64,000 bases of DNA from Flavihumibacter solisilvae. GTDB taxonomy: Bacteria; Bacteroidota; Bacteroidia; Chitinophagales; Chitinophagaceae. The notes under the pieces are model-generated. The model was not told the origin of the DNA, searched no databases, and was given only the letters and a program-made list of their open reading frames with translations. The stretch covers positions 124,001-188,000 of the forward strand of contig NZ_JSVC01000021.1 of assembly GCF_000814475.1 (NCBI RefSeq). Direction: 5' to 3'. Positions 18,326 through 26,565 of this stretch are shown piece by piece. The position numbers and the translations under genes were made by a program. Numbering within the stretch: position 1 is the first letter of the stretch; each line of letters opens with the position of its first letter.

Positions 18326-19134
18326 ATCCGTTTAATCGTCTTTCCCTGGGTTTTTCACCCTGCCCCAACGATACGTTTATCTTCGATGCGATGGTCAATG
18401 GATCTATAGACACATCCCCTCTTTCTTTCGATGTTTATCTCGAAGATGTACAAACGCTGAATGAATGGGCGTTAAACGGGAAGCTTGACCTGACCAAAAT
18501 CAGTTATGGAGTTTACCCGTTGCTTAAAGACAAATACAGGTTGCTGGAATCCGGCGGCGCACTGGGATCGGGAGTTGGCCCATTATTGATTGCCAGGTCA
18601 GCAATTCCGCCGGAGGACGTACCCCGGCTCCGTATAGCTATCCCTGGTAAGAACACTACTGCACACCTGCTTTTTTCCATGGCATTCCCGGAGGCAAATC
18701 AAAAAACGTTCATGTTATTCAGCGACGTTGAACAGGCTGTTCTGAACGGCTCCGCCGATGCAGGTGTGATCATTCATGAGAACCGCTTCACATACCAGTC
18801 GAAAGGACTTCATAAATTGATTGACCTCGGCGAATTCTGGGAGCAGCAACTAAACTGCCCCATTCCCCTTGGTGGCATCGTCGCGAAAAGAACCTTGCCT
18901 CCAGGTCTTGTCGCCAACATCGAAAAGCTCATTGAATCCAGTATAGTGCATGCGTGGAAGCGATACCCTGAATTGTCATCGTTTATCCGTGAACACTCTC
19001 AGGAAATGAGTGAAGAAGTGATGCGCTCACACATCAACCTTTACGTGAACGATTATTCAAAGGCTCTTGGCGAAGCCGGACATCGTGCAGTCGACCAGTT
19101 GGTTTCAACTTTTGAACAACTGAACAGCCGATAA
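18322..19134 (+). CDS. mqnD: 1,4-dihydroxy-6-naphthoate synthase
   Basis: The 270-residue protein starts with LSLGFSPCPNDTFIFDA, a clear MqnD signature, and has the periplasmic-binding-protein-like two-lobe fold of the family. Residues DLTKISYGVYPLL and GVGPLLIAR line the substrate cleft in known members. It converts cyclic dehypoxanthine futalosine to 1,4-dihydroxy-6-naphthoate, the naphthoquinone precursor of menaquinone. Its ATG overlaps the mqnB stop (ATGA), so the two are translationally coupled. The mqnA and mqnC genes are not in this window. Confidence 0.95.
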   Translation: MNPFNRLSLGFSPCPNDTFIFDAMVNGSIDTSPLSFDVYLEDVQTLNEWALNGKLDLTKISYGVYPLLKDKYRLLESGGALGSGVGPLLIARSAIPPEDVPRLRIAIPGKNTTAHLLFSMAFPEANQKTFMLFSDVEQAVLNGSADAGVIIHENRFTYQSKGLHKLIDLGEFWEQQLNCPIPLGGIVAKRTLPPGLVANIEKLIESSIVHAWKRYPELSSFIREHSQEMSEEVMRSHINLYVNDYSKALGEAGHRAVDQLVSTFEQLNSR

Positions 19135-19156
19135 CGCTGAATAATTCCTGAATTCA

Positions 19157-20476
19157 CTATTTCCGCTGTAGTGCGGCAGCATAAACCTCCAGGCATCTCT
19201 TGCGGGCCAGTTCATGTTCTACTATCGGTGCAGGGTAATCAGCCGAATTTATTTCAGGAACCCATTGCCGGATATAAGTTCCATCGGGATCGAACTTTTT
19301 TGCCTGAAGTGAAGGGTTGAAAATCCTGAAATACGGTGCGGCATCACACCCGCTGCCTGCCGCCCATTGCCATCCGCCATTGTTCGAAGCAAACTCGTAA
19401 TCAAGCAGCAGGGATGCAAAATATGCTTCACCCCAACGCCAGTCAACGAGCAGGTGCCTGGACAGGAATGATGCCGTGATCATCCTGACGCGATTATGCA
19501 TAAACCCTGTTTGGTTGAGCTGTCGCATTCCCGCATCAACAATAGGATAACCCGTTTTTCCCTGGCACCAGCGTTCAAATTCGTATTCATTATTTCGCCA
19601 CCTGATGTTGTCATATTCCTGTCGAAATGCCCTGCCCCTTCCTATATGGGGAAAATGTATCAGGATCATCTGGTAAAACTCTCGCCAGATTAACTCACCT
19701 AAAAATTTTTCACTCATACCCGTTGCTGCATTTACCAGCTCCCGCACACTTATGGTTCCAAATCGCAGGTGCACACCAAGTCGGGTAGTTCCTTCAAGCG
19801 CAGGAAAATCACGCGTCTTTTCATATTCTCTAATTGTCTTTCCCGGTATGACGGCTGCAGGGAAGTCTTCTCCTGATGACATAAAACTCATTTCAATCAA
19901 AGAAGGCAAAGGCAGGATTTCCTGCTGGTGGAAATTGCTGAAATATTCTTCTGTTGGATAGGCTGAAACGCCTGCGGAATTGAACCGCAACTTCCAGCGT
20001 TTACTGTAGGGCGTGAAAATGGTATAAGGCCGGCCATCGTCTTTTACCACTTCATTTCCATCAAATATCACCTGATCCTTATAGTCAGCAAATTCAATAC
20101 CCCTTTCATTCAGCAATGCTTTTACTGCAGTATCCCTGCCTGTTGAATAGGGCTCGTAATCCCGGTTCGTGAACACCGCCGACACCGGGTACTCTTCTAT
20201 TAATTGGCGGAAAATTTCTTCGGGGTATCCATAGCGCACTTCGAATGCTGCACCAGTTTCAGCCAGTGATGCCCTGATTTTGACGACGCAGTCATAGATA
20301 AACGAAACCCTGCGGTCACCCGCATCGAGGTCATCGAGGATATTCCTGTCGAAAATAAAAACAGGCAAAACAGGATTACCGCTTCGCAATGCATGATACA
20401 ATGCTGCATTGTCATGAAGGCGAAGATCACGTCGAAACCACATAATGGCTAATGAGCGATTCTGCAGAGATGTCAA
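19157..20476 (-). CDS. Deoxyribodipyrimidine photo-lyase / cryptochrome family
   Basis: The 439-residue protein begins MWFRRDLRLHDNAALYHAL, the photolyase N-terminal domain motif, and has the FAD-binding half with RLGVHLRFGTISVRELV, GELIWREFYQMIL, WCQGKTGYPIVDAGMRQLNQTGFMHNRVRM split over residues 230-345, and WQWAAGSGCDAAPYFRIFNP. These are the class I CPD photolyase signatures, including Trp residues that could pass electrons to FAD. It repairs UV-made pyrimidine dimers with blue light. The start overlaps the stop of the class IV aminotransferase gene by four bases, so the two are an operon. Confidence 0.92.
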   Translation of the reverse strand: MTSLQNRSLAIMWFRRDLRLHDNAALYHALRSGNPVLPVFIFDRNILDDLDAGDRRVSFIYDCVVKIRASLAETGAAFEVRYGYPEEIFRQLIEEYPVSAVFTNRDYEPYSTGRDTAVKALLNERGIEFADYKDQVIFDGNEVVKDDGRPYTIFTPYSKRWKLRFNSAGVSAYPTEEYFSNFHQQEILPLPSLIEMSFMSSGEDFPAAVIPGKTIREYEKTRDFPALEGTTRLGVHLRFGTISVRELVNAATGMSEKFLGELIWREFYQMILIHFPHIGRGRAFRQEYDNIRWRNNEYEFERWCQGKTGYPIVDAGMRQLNQTGFMHNRVRMITASFLSRHLLVDWRWGEAYFASLLLDYEFASNNGGWQWAAGSGCDAAPYFRIFNPSLQAKKFDPDGTYIRQWVPEINSADYPAPIVEHELARKRCLEVYAAALQRK

Positions 20477-21315
20477 AACAGCGGTCTTATCAGTGATTCA
20501 TAAATTTCCCGCGTGAAGTTTGACGACATTTTTTTTTCGCCTGCCCGCGCAACCCACCTCAGGCCATAGCTGGCATTGGTGAGAAATATTTCATCGGCTG
20601 CAAACAACATTTCTTCAGTCACTTCCTGTTCCTTTACCGCCCGCCCCTGTTTCTTCAATTCATCCACGAGGTACCTGCGCATTGTACCTGCTACCGGGCC
20701 TTCAGCAAGGGAAGGAGTTATTATGTTGTCACCGGAAACGATAAAGAGATTTGCGATGCTCGCATCACAGATCCTGCCGGCATGATTAAGCACTAAGGCG
20801 TCATTCCATTTCATATGCCTGGCTTCCAGCGCTGCCATTACATACACGAGGTAATTATTGGTCTTGCAATTGGCCAAAGCATCCATGCTTTTGATGGCTT
20901 TCCGGTGTATCCCGATTGTAAGACCATGTTCCGTCCAGCGGTGATTGGCTTCAGGAAGCGGTTGCGTCTGGATTACATGGTGAGGAAAATTACTTTCGGG
21001 ATCATACAACCCGCCATTGCCCCGGAAGACCATCAGCCGGACACGCGACAGTTTTGCATGTCCATTCCTGTGCGCAAGCTGTAATATCCTGTCAAGAACG
21101 TAATCAGCCGTAAAATAATGTGGAAGGTCAAATTCCAGCAACTCAAGGCCGGCAAAAAGCCGATCCATATGGAAGGCTCCCAATTGGATGCTGTCGTTAT
21201 TCACCTTCATGGTTTCAAACAACCCGTCGCCATATCTCAATCCGCGGCTACCCGCTCCCGCCAGAAGCTTGTCATCACGATAATACTGGCCATCATGGAA
21301 TAAAAGGTGCGACAT
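20473..21315 (-). CDS. Aminotransferase class IV, aminodeoxychorismate lyase / branched-chain type
   Basis: The 280-residue protein is a fold-type IV PLP enzyme. GSRGLRYGDGLFETMKV lies at the N-terminus, the PLP lysine is probably in ALANCKTNNYL, and the C-terminal half has GRICDASIANLFIV, EGPVAGTMRRYLV and EIFLTNASYGLRWV. Its length fits 4-amino-4-deoxychorismate lyase (PabC) or D-amino acid/branched-chain aminotransferases; PabC is the better guess because of its size and its link to folate. It overlaps photolyase by four bases. No pabA/pabB gene is in the window to confirm the role. Confidence 0.8.
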   Translation of the reverse strand: MSHLLFHDGQYYRDDKLLAGAGSRGLRYGDGLFETMKVNNDSIQLGAFHMDRLFAGLELLEFDLPHYFTADYVLDRILQLAHRNGHAKLSRVRLMVFRGNGGLYDPESNFPHHVIQTQPLPEANHRWTEHGLTIGIHRKAIKSMDALANCKTNNYLVYVMAALEARHMKWNDALVLNHAGRICDASIANLFIVSGDNIITPSLAEGPVAGTMRRYLVDELKKQGRAVKEQEVTEEMLFAADEIFLTNASYGLRWVARAGEKKMSSNFTREIYESLIRPLF

Positions 21316-21346
21316 AGTCGAAATTCAGGATCTAAAATTATAAAGT

Positions 21347-21379
21347 AAAAAGGGTGCCAGCACATGTGACACCCTTTTT
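21347..21379 (-). terminator. Terminator hairpin after tex
   Basis: A 10-base perfect inverted repeat, AAAAAGGGTG and CACCCTTTTT, flanks a 13-base centre. The arm ends are A/T runs, so it can stop transcription in either direction; it lies 3' of tex and 5' of the aminotransferase gene, both on the minus strand. Confidence 0.8.
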
Positions 21380-21437
21380 AATTTATTGACTTTTGACCTT
21401 ATTCTGAATTCCGGCTTTAACTTTTAATAGTTCTGCC

Positions 21438-23702
21438 TTAGTCTTTGAACTTTTTCTTCAGCTCCATGAGTTTGCTTTGGAAAGCATTTGCCGGCTCCGG
21501 CTTATTTCCGCCTGCTGGCTTCCTGCTTCCCTGGTCAGGTCTCCGGTTCCCGGAATCCTGTCTCTTCTGACTGTGTTCCTTCATTGAAAGGCCGATCCGC
21601 TTCCTGGCAACATCCACTTCCGTAACGGTAACCGTTACCTTCTGCTGTAATTTCACAACTTCTGAAGGATCACTTACAAATGTATTGCTGAGCTGGGAGA
21701 TATGGATAAGTCCATCCTGCTTCACACCAATATCTACAAATACACCAAACTTGGTAAGGTTGGTGATAATTCCTGGTACTACCATCCCTACCTTCACATC
21801 CTCGATACTCTTGATGTTTTCGTCAAACTGGAATACTTCAATCTGCGCACGGGGATCGCGACCAGGCTTCTCCAGTTCTTTCAGGATATCATCAATGGTA
21901 AATTCTCCAATAGTCTCTGTGATGTACTTTTTCCTGTTAACCTGTTTCCTTTGCGTAGCCTGGCTAATCAGTTCTGAAACTGAAATTCCGAGGTCCTTTG
22001 CCATCGCTTCCACAACGTGGTAACTTTCAGGATGCACCGCACTGTTATCAAGCGGGTTCGCTGCGTCCCGGATGCGGAGAAAGCCGGCACACTGCTCAAA
22101 TGTTTTTGGACCCATCAGGCTCACTTTCCTCACCTCTTCACGGGTTTTGAATGCACCATTCTTCGCCCTATACTCAACGATATTTTTTGCCAGGGTGGCA
22201 CTTAAGCCGGAGACATACATCAGCAGGTGTTTGCTTGCCGTATTAAGATCAACGCCCACATGGTTCACACAACTTTCAACTACCTTGTCGAGACTGTCCT
22301 TGAGCCTCGCCTGGTTCACATCGTGCTGGTATTGCCCGACGCCGATCGATTTTGCATCGATTTTTACCAGTTCACTAAGCGGATCCAAAAGCCTTCTGCC
22401 GATACTTACGGCTCCACGAACCGTCACATCCTGGTCTGGAAATTCTTCACGTGCAACATCAGATGCTGAATAAATGGATGCCCCGCTTTCGTTCACCTGG
22501 AAAACGGTTATGGTCCTTCCAAAGTCAATACCGCGTACAAGCGTTTCAGTTTCGCGGCCTGCTGTTCCATTGCCGACACCTATTGCTTCGATATTGTACC
22601 TGTCGACGAGTTGTCTTAAAGTAGCGCTGGCGGCCTGCCAGTCATTCTGTGGCGGATGGGGATAAATGGCCGTATTGTATAGCAGGTTTCCCTGTTCATC
22701 CAGGCAAACAAGCTTACAACCAGTCCGGAATCCCGGGTCAAGTGCAAGCACTCTTTTACTGCCCAACGGTGCAGCCAGGAGGAGTTGCCGCAGGTTCTCG
22801 GCGAATACATGTATAGCATCATCGTCCGCAGTTGTCTTACTGCTCATCCGATATTCGTTCTCGATTGATGGTTTAAGCAGCCGGTCAAAACTGTCTGCGA
22901 CCGCAGTCTTCACTTCTTTTGCTCCTGCAGAACCATTCTTAACGAAGATGTGCTCCAGTGATTCAATACCTTCTGCCTTATCTATGTTGATATCCATGAT
23001 CAGGTAACCTTCCTTCTCCCCTCTCCTGATTGCCAGGATCCGGTGCGAAGGACATTTGGATAATGGTTCACTGAATTCAAAATAGTCGCGGTATTTCTGA
23101 GCTTCAGCTTCTTCCTTCTTTGAACTCAGTACCCGTGAAGCCAGCACTGATGATTCCTGGAATTGTTTCCTGACCACATTACGCGCCTGTTCGTTCTCTG
23201 CCACCCATTCTGCAATAATATCACGCGCCCCCTGCAAAGCTTCTTTGCTATCCTTCACTTCATCTTTTACAAAGGAGCCAGCAGCAGACTCAACGTCCTG
23301 TATTTCCTGCTCAAACAAAATTTTTGCAAGTGGCTCCAGGCCTTTTTCAATTGCCTGTGTTGCCCGGGTTTTACGCTTGGGCTTATAGGGAAGATAAATG
23401 TCTTCGAGTTCGGTAGCATCAATGCTGGCCTCGATCCTTGAGGCGAGTTCAGGAGTTAGTTTTCCTAATCCTTCAATAGTTTTGAGAACAGTCTCTTTGC
23501 GCTTGTTAAGCTCCGTAAAATACTTGATCTCTTCAACCACATTATTGATGGCCACTTCATCCATATTGCCGGTAGCCTCCTTCCGGTAGCGTGCCATAAA
23601 AGGCACCGTTGCACCTTCCGCCTGCAGATCAAAAACATTGTTCACCTGTTTCATTCCGAGCGACAGCTTGCTGGCAATTACCTGTAGATATTTCTGTTCC
23701 AT
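21438..23702 (-). CDS. tex: Transcription accessory protein Tex
   Basis: The 754-residue protein follows the Tex layout: N-terminal helical domain with VPFMARYRKEATGNMDEVAI, an RNase H-like YqgF domain in the middle (VLALDPGFRTGCKLVCLD, about residue 325), helix-hairpin-helix units (LNTASKHLLMYVSGLSATLAKNIV region), and a C-terminal S1 RNA-binding domain (KVGMVVPGIITNLTKFGVFVDIGVK in pieces, about residue 635-710). A Lys/Gly/Pro-rich tail ends the protein. Tex is an Spt6-like cytoplasmic protein that binds nucleic acids and RNA polymerase and affects transcription. It is intact and of normal length. Confidence 0.95.
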   Translation of the reverse strand: MEQKYLQVIASKLSLGMKQVNNVFDLQAEGATVPFMARYRKEATGNMDEVAINNVVEEIKYFTELNKRKETVLKTIEGLGKLTPELASRIEASIDATELEDIYLPYKPKRKTRATQAIEKGLEPLAKILFEQEIQDVESAAGSFVKDEVKDSKEALQGARDIIAEWVAENEQARNVVRKQFQESSVLASRVLSSKKEEAEAQKYRDYFEFSEPLSKCPSHRILAIRRGEKEGYLIMDINIDKAEGIESLEHIFVKNGSAGAKEVKTAVADSFDRLLKPSIENEYRMSSKTTADDDAIHVFAENLRQLLLAAPLGSKRVLALDPGFRTGCKLVCLDEQGNLLYNTAIYPHPPQNDWQAASATLRQLVDRYNIEAIGVGNGTAGRETETLVRGIDFGRTITVFQVNESGASIYSASDVAREEFPDQDVTVRGAVSIGRRLLDPLSELVKIDAKSIGVGQYQHDVNQARLKDSLDKVVESCVNHVGVDLNTASKHLLMYVSGLSATLAKNIVEYRAKNGAFKTREEVRKVSLMGPKTFEQCAGFLRIRDAANPLDNSAVHPESYHVVEAMAKDLGISVSELISQATQRKQVNRKKYITETIGEFTIDDILKELEKPGRDPRAQIEVFQFDENIKSIEDVKVGMVVPGIITNLTKFGVFVDIGVKQDGLIHISQLSNTFVSDPSEVVKLQQKVTVTVTEVDVARKRIGLSMKEHSQKRQDSGNRRPDQGSRKPAGGNKPEPANAFQSKLMELKKKFKD

Positions 23703-23744
23703 TTACTCAATTTTCGGGGTGGCAAAATAAGGGAGAAAAAGTTA

Positions 23745-23784
23745 AATAAGTGAATAGGTGAATAAGTCAATAAATGAATAGATG
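23745..23784. repeat. Five tandem copies of an AATARRTG-like octamer
   Basis: Five consecutive 8-base units read AATAAGTG, AATAGGTG, AATAAGTC, AATAAATG and AATAGATG. They fill most of the gap between the tex start and the stop of the minus-strand hydrolase gene. A second copy of the same type is at 48880-48911. Confidence 0.8.
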
Positions 23785-23789
23785 AAAAT

Positions 23790-24449
23790 TTATTGACGGG
23801 TGAGGATCTGGTTAAGCAGGGTATTTATTTCGCCCGCGCGGTTCATGATCATCAGGTGCCCGCCCCCTTCAATGAAATGGGTTGGCTGTACATAGCGCGC
23901 TGGCAGCAGGATATCTTTCGTTCCATGTATGTGAAAAAAATCGGGTTTGTCATTTTTGTTCCCGATCCCTCCTTTCCAGCCCAGGATCGCCCCCAGTGCC
24001 CAGCGAATGAAATCGTGATCCGTTTCCCTGATGATCCGCCGGAGCAACATTTTATCTTCACGCGTTTCTGCCGTAAACAATCGTTTGGCCAGTGAAGCAT
24101 TCGTGAAGATTTTCATCGGTAATATTTTGTGAAGATTCAAGGGTGCAAGGAATTTGAAATACCGCGGAAGATGTTCTGATGCAGGTACACTTGCAATCAG
24201 GATAGTTTGTTTCGGAGTGAATTGCCTGCTGATCTCTGCCGCCAGCATGCCCCCGAATGAAAGTCCGACCACCGACCAGGGTTCCTTCATATCTATGCCG
24301 CCGGCAAGCCTTTCGGCATAATGAACCAGCTTTTCGTCCGCTTCCGGCCGCAGCCAGTCGAGATGGATCATATCAAATCCTTCCGGTAAACATATATGCC
24401 TGAATACCCGTTTGTCAGCCCCAAGTCCTGGTATAAAATACACTTTCAT
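23790..24449 (-). CDS. Alpha/beta hydrolase
   Basis: The 219-residue protein opens MKVYFIPGLGADKRVFRHI, with the oxyanion region HG-like PGLGAD, and has the nucleophile elbow GLSFGGMLA (Ser in the GxSxG motif, about residue 65). A late acid/His pair is likely in HIHGTKDILLP and GGGHLMIMNRAGEI near the C-terminus. It is a small cytoplasmic hydrolase without signal peptide; the substrate is not indicated. It is divergent from the cystathionine beta-synthase gene with 50 bases between starts. Confidence 0.8.
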   Translation of the reverse strand: MKVYFIPGLGADKRVFRHICLPEGFDMIHLDWLRPEADEKLVHYAERLAGGIDMKEPWSVVGLSFGGMLAAEISRQFTPKQTILIASVPASEHLPRYFKFLAPLNLHKILPMKIFTNASLAKRLFTAETREDKMLLRRIIRETDHDFIRWALGAILGWKGGIGNKNDKPDFFHIHGTKDILLPARYVQPTHFIEGGGHLMIMNRAGEINTLLNQILTRQ

Positions 24450-24471
24450 AATACCCCCTCCTCTAAAATCT

Positions 24472-24479
24472 TACCTTTG
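24472..24479 (+). promoter_or_regulatory. Putative -7 promoter element for the cystathionine beta-synthase gene
   Basis: TACCTTTG is a perfect TAnnTTTG match and ends 20 bases before the ATG at 24500. A weak TTTC lies at 24444-24447, 24 bases upstream, a little far for a -33 box. Confidence 0.55.
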
Positions 24480-24499
24480 CGTAGCATTAATCGCTTGCT

Positions 24500-25861
24500 A
24501 TGGATATAAAAAACAATATACTGGAAACAATCGGCAATACGCCGCTGATAAAGCTCAACAAAATTACAAAAGACGTGCCGGGCATGGTCCTGGCCAAGGT
24601 TGATTATTTTAATCCGGGTAACTCAATTAAGGACAGGATGGCCCTTAAAATGGTGGAAGTTGCTGAACAGGAAGGAAAACTGAAGCCTGGGGGAACCATT
24701 ATAGAATGTACAAGCGGGAATACGGGAATGGGCCTGGCTCTCGCCGCAGTAGTAAAAGGGTATAAGTGCATTTTCACTACTACTGACAAGCAGAGCAAGG
24801 AAAAAATGGATATCCTTAAAGCAGTCGGTGCGGAAGTAATTGTTTGTCCCACCAATGTGGAACCCGATGATCCGCGCTCCTACTATTCCGTCGCGCGCAA
24901 ACTCGCAAAAGAAATTCCCAATTCCTTTCATTCCAACCAGTACGACAACCTGGCAAACAGGCTGGCGCATTACGAAACAACCGGTCCCGAAATCTGGAAA
25001 CAGACCGACGGGAAAATCACCCACCTCATTTGCACCGCTGGAACCGGCGGAACAGTAACCGGAACTGCACAGTTCCTGAAAGAAAAAAATCCCGCAATCC
25101 AGGTCTGGGCTATAGATGTTTTTGGCTCCCTGCTTACCAAGTACTTCAAAACCGGTGAGATGGACATGAATGAAGTTCACCCGTATGTATCGGAAGGATT
25201 CGGGGAAGATTTTGTTCCGGATAATTATGACATGAGTGTGATCGATCATTTTGAACAGGTTACCGATAAGGACGGTGCAGTGATGGCCCGCAGGCTGGCA
25301 CGGGAGGAAGGCTTATTCTGTGGTTACAGTGCAGGTAGTTGCCTACAGGGACTGATGCAGTTAAAAAACAGGCTCAAACCTACAGATGTGGTGGTGTGTA
25401 TCTTTCATGATCACGGCAGCCGTTATGTCGCCAAAGTATATAATGATCAATGGATGCTTGAACGCGGGTTCCTGGACGTAAAATCCTTCCGTGATATTGT
25501 GAGCGGGCGCGGCAGTCAAAATAAACTCATTACCATCACGCCCCAGCGCACTGTGGCTGACGCCGTTGAGCTGATGAAAAAATATGACATTGAACATATT
25601 CCTGTATTTAATGGTAACGGGTTACTGGGATCGATAAGCGAGAGCGGCCTGTTCCAGAAAGTCTTTTCCAACCCTGATATTAAAAACGCCACCGTTGAAT
25701 CGGTATTGGAACCGGCCTTTCCGGTTGTGGACTTTCATACCCCTGTTGAGAAGCTCAGTACACTCATAAACCGCGAAAATGGCGCAGTTTTGAGCCTCGA
25801 TGACGCGGGAAACTACCACATCGTCACCAAATACGATGTTATCCAGGCAATGGGCAAGTAA
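24500..25861 (+). CDS. Cystathionine beta-synthase with C-terminal CBS domain pair
   Basis: The 453-residue protein joins a cysteine-synthase-like PLP domain (about 1-320) to two CBS repeats (about 335-450). The PLP lysine is in NPGNSIKDRMA, the phosphate loop in TAGTGGTVTGTA, and the substrate loop in CTSGNTGMGLA. The CBS repeats begin at TITPQRTVADAVELMKKYDIEHIPV. This is the layout of cystathionine beta-synthase, which joins serine and homocysteine; bacterial members can also make cysteine or H2S. Some annotators would call it a CBS-domain cysteine synthase. A strong terminator follows. Confidence 0.9.
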   Translation: MDIKNNILETIGNTPLIKLNKITKDVPGMVLAKVDYFNPGNSIKDRMALKMVEVAEQEGKLKPGGTIIECTSGNTGMGLALAAVVKGYKCIFTTTDKQSKEKMDILKAVGAEVIVCPTNVEPDDPRSYYSVARKLAKEIPNSFHSNQYDNLANRLAHYETTGPEIWKQTDGKITHLICTAGTGGTVTGTAQFLKEKNPAIQVWAIDVFGSLLTKYFKTGEMDMNEVHPYVSEGFGEDFVPDNYDMSVIDHFEQVTDKDGAVMARRLAREEGLFCGYSAGSCLQGLMQLKNRLKPTDVVVCIFHDHGSRYVAKVYNDQWMLERGFLDVKSFRDIVSGRGSQNKLITITPQRTVADAVELMKKYDIEHIPVFNGNGLLGSISESGLFQKVFSNPDIKNATVESVLEPAFPVVDFHTPVEKLSTLINRENGAVLSLDDAGNYHIVTKYDVIQAMGK

Positions 25862-25886
25862 AACTGTCAAAAATAATAAAACTCAG

Positions 25887-25924
25887 TCCGGGTAAGGCTT
25901 TCAGCCTACCCGGATTTGTTTTTA
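25887..25924 (+). terminator. Intrinsic terminator after the cystathionine beta-synthase gene
   Basis: A G/C-rich hairpin of TCCGGGTAAGGC and GCCTACCCGGA (one bulged A, five-base loop) is followed by TTTGTTTTTA. It lies 26 bases after the stop codon and is a strong rho-independent terminator. Confidence 0.88.
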
Positions 25925-26039
25925 CCCCTCTTTTATAGTATTTATACTATTTGAATTTTCGTATAGTCACGGGTCGCACTCCGGAAGAGTTACGAGTGTT
26001 GCAGTAAATACCGAAGTGTTAAAATTGAGCAAATGCGCT

Positions 26040-26071
26040 CTTGTATACCAATCATTGTGCCACTACTTTTG
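26040..26071 (+). promoter_or_regulatory. Putative promoter with no ORF downstream
   Basis: CTTG (26040-26043), 20 bases, then TACTTTTG (26064-26071) match the Bacteroidota TTTG/TAnnTTTG promoter with good spacing. The next gene start is almost 500 bases away, at 26566. Confidence 0.5.
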
Positions 26072-26440
26072 TATCAGAAGTTGATTGATAATTCAATCGT
26101 ATCCAATATCCGGAAGAACTGAATGAAAATCCAAAATCCAAAAATCCAAACAGATCCAATTCCTAAGAAGTGAACCAGTTTTTAAAAAATCCAATATCAG
26201 TCAACTTCATTTTTTCCTAAATCCTAAGTAAAACCAAAAACCAGGAATCAGCAGCCCAAACCTTTGAAAAACCGTAGGAAACCCGAAACCAGAACCCAAA
26301 CCAATGTCCAGTAACCAAGCGTCCAAATCTTAGTAAGTTTAGTAATGGTTTCTTGAATCCAATGTCCCGGTGATAAAGCCGGCCAAATCCTTAAAACCAC
26401 TTATCCAATCCTGGCGAAAGCTATGTGATGAATCCGGTAT

Positions 26441-26480
26441 CCTCCTGCCCTGCATCTCGTCCAAGTTGTAAGGCAGGAGG
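26441..26480. other. Hairpin before the BtuF-like gene
   Basis: CCTCCTGCC (26441-26449) and GGCAGGAGG (26472-26480) pair perfectly around a 22-base loop. No U-tract follows, so it is not a typical terminator; it could be a leader structure of the gene at 26566 or the end of a transcript from 26077. Confidence 0.5.
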
Positions 26481-26565
26481 CCGAAAGTGGTACTTAAACA
26501 ACCCCCGTTTTTAATCCATTATTTTGTGTTGATCCCATAGTCGGTAATTTGCATCAAAGCTGCTC

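Larger units (their letters stand above)
25925..26565. other. Non-coding stretch with promoter-like boxes, A/C-rich low-complexity sequence and a hairpin
   Basis: No open frame of useful length is present on either strand. The left part holds a small dyad (ATAGTA-TTTA-TACTAT, 25935-25950) and a good promoter match (26040-26071). From about 26125 to 26345 the plus strand is rich in A and C and poor in G, with many variants of AAATCC, CCTAAG and AACCA. Near the right end, a 9-base inverted repeat lies at 26441-26480. The stretch may encode a non-coding RNA or be the remains of a gene. Confidence 0.6.

Noticed and set aside
23745-23784. CRISPR-like array
   Set aside because: The units are only eight bases long and have no spacers; there are no cas genes in the window.
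26401-26490. Cobalamin riboswitch before the BtuF-like gene
   Set aside because: The AATCC segment and the hairpin gave a first hint, but the B12 box and the GCCACTG core cannot be found, so I do not call it.
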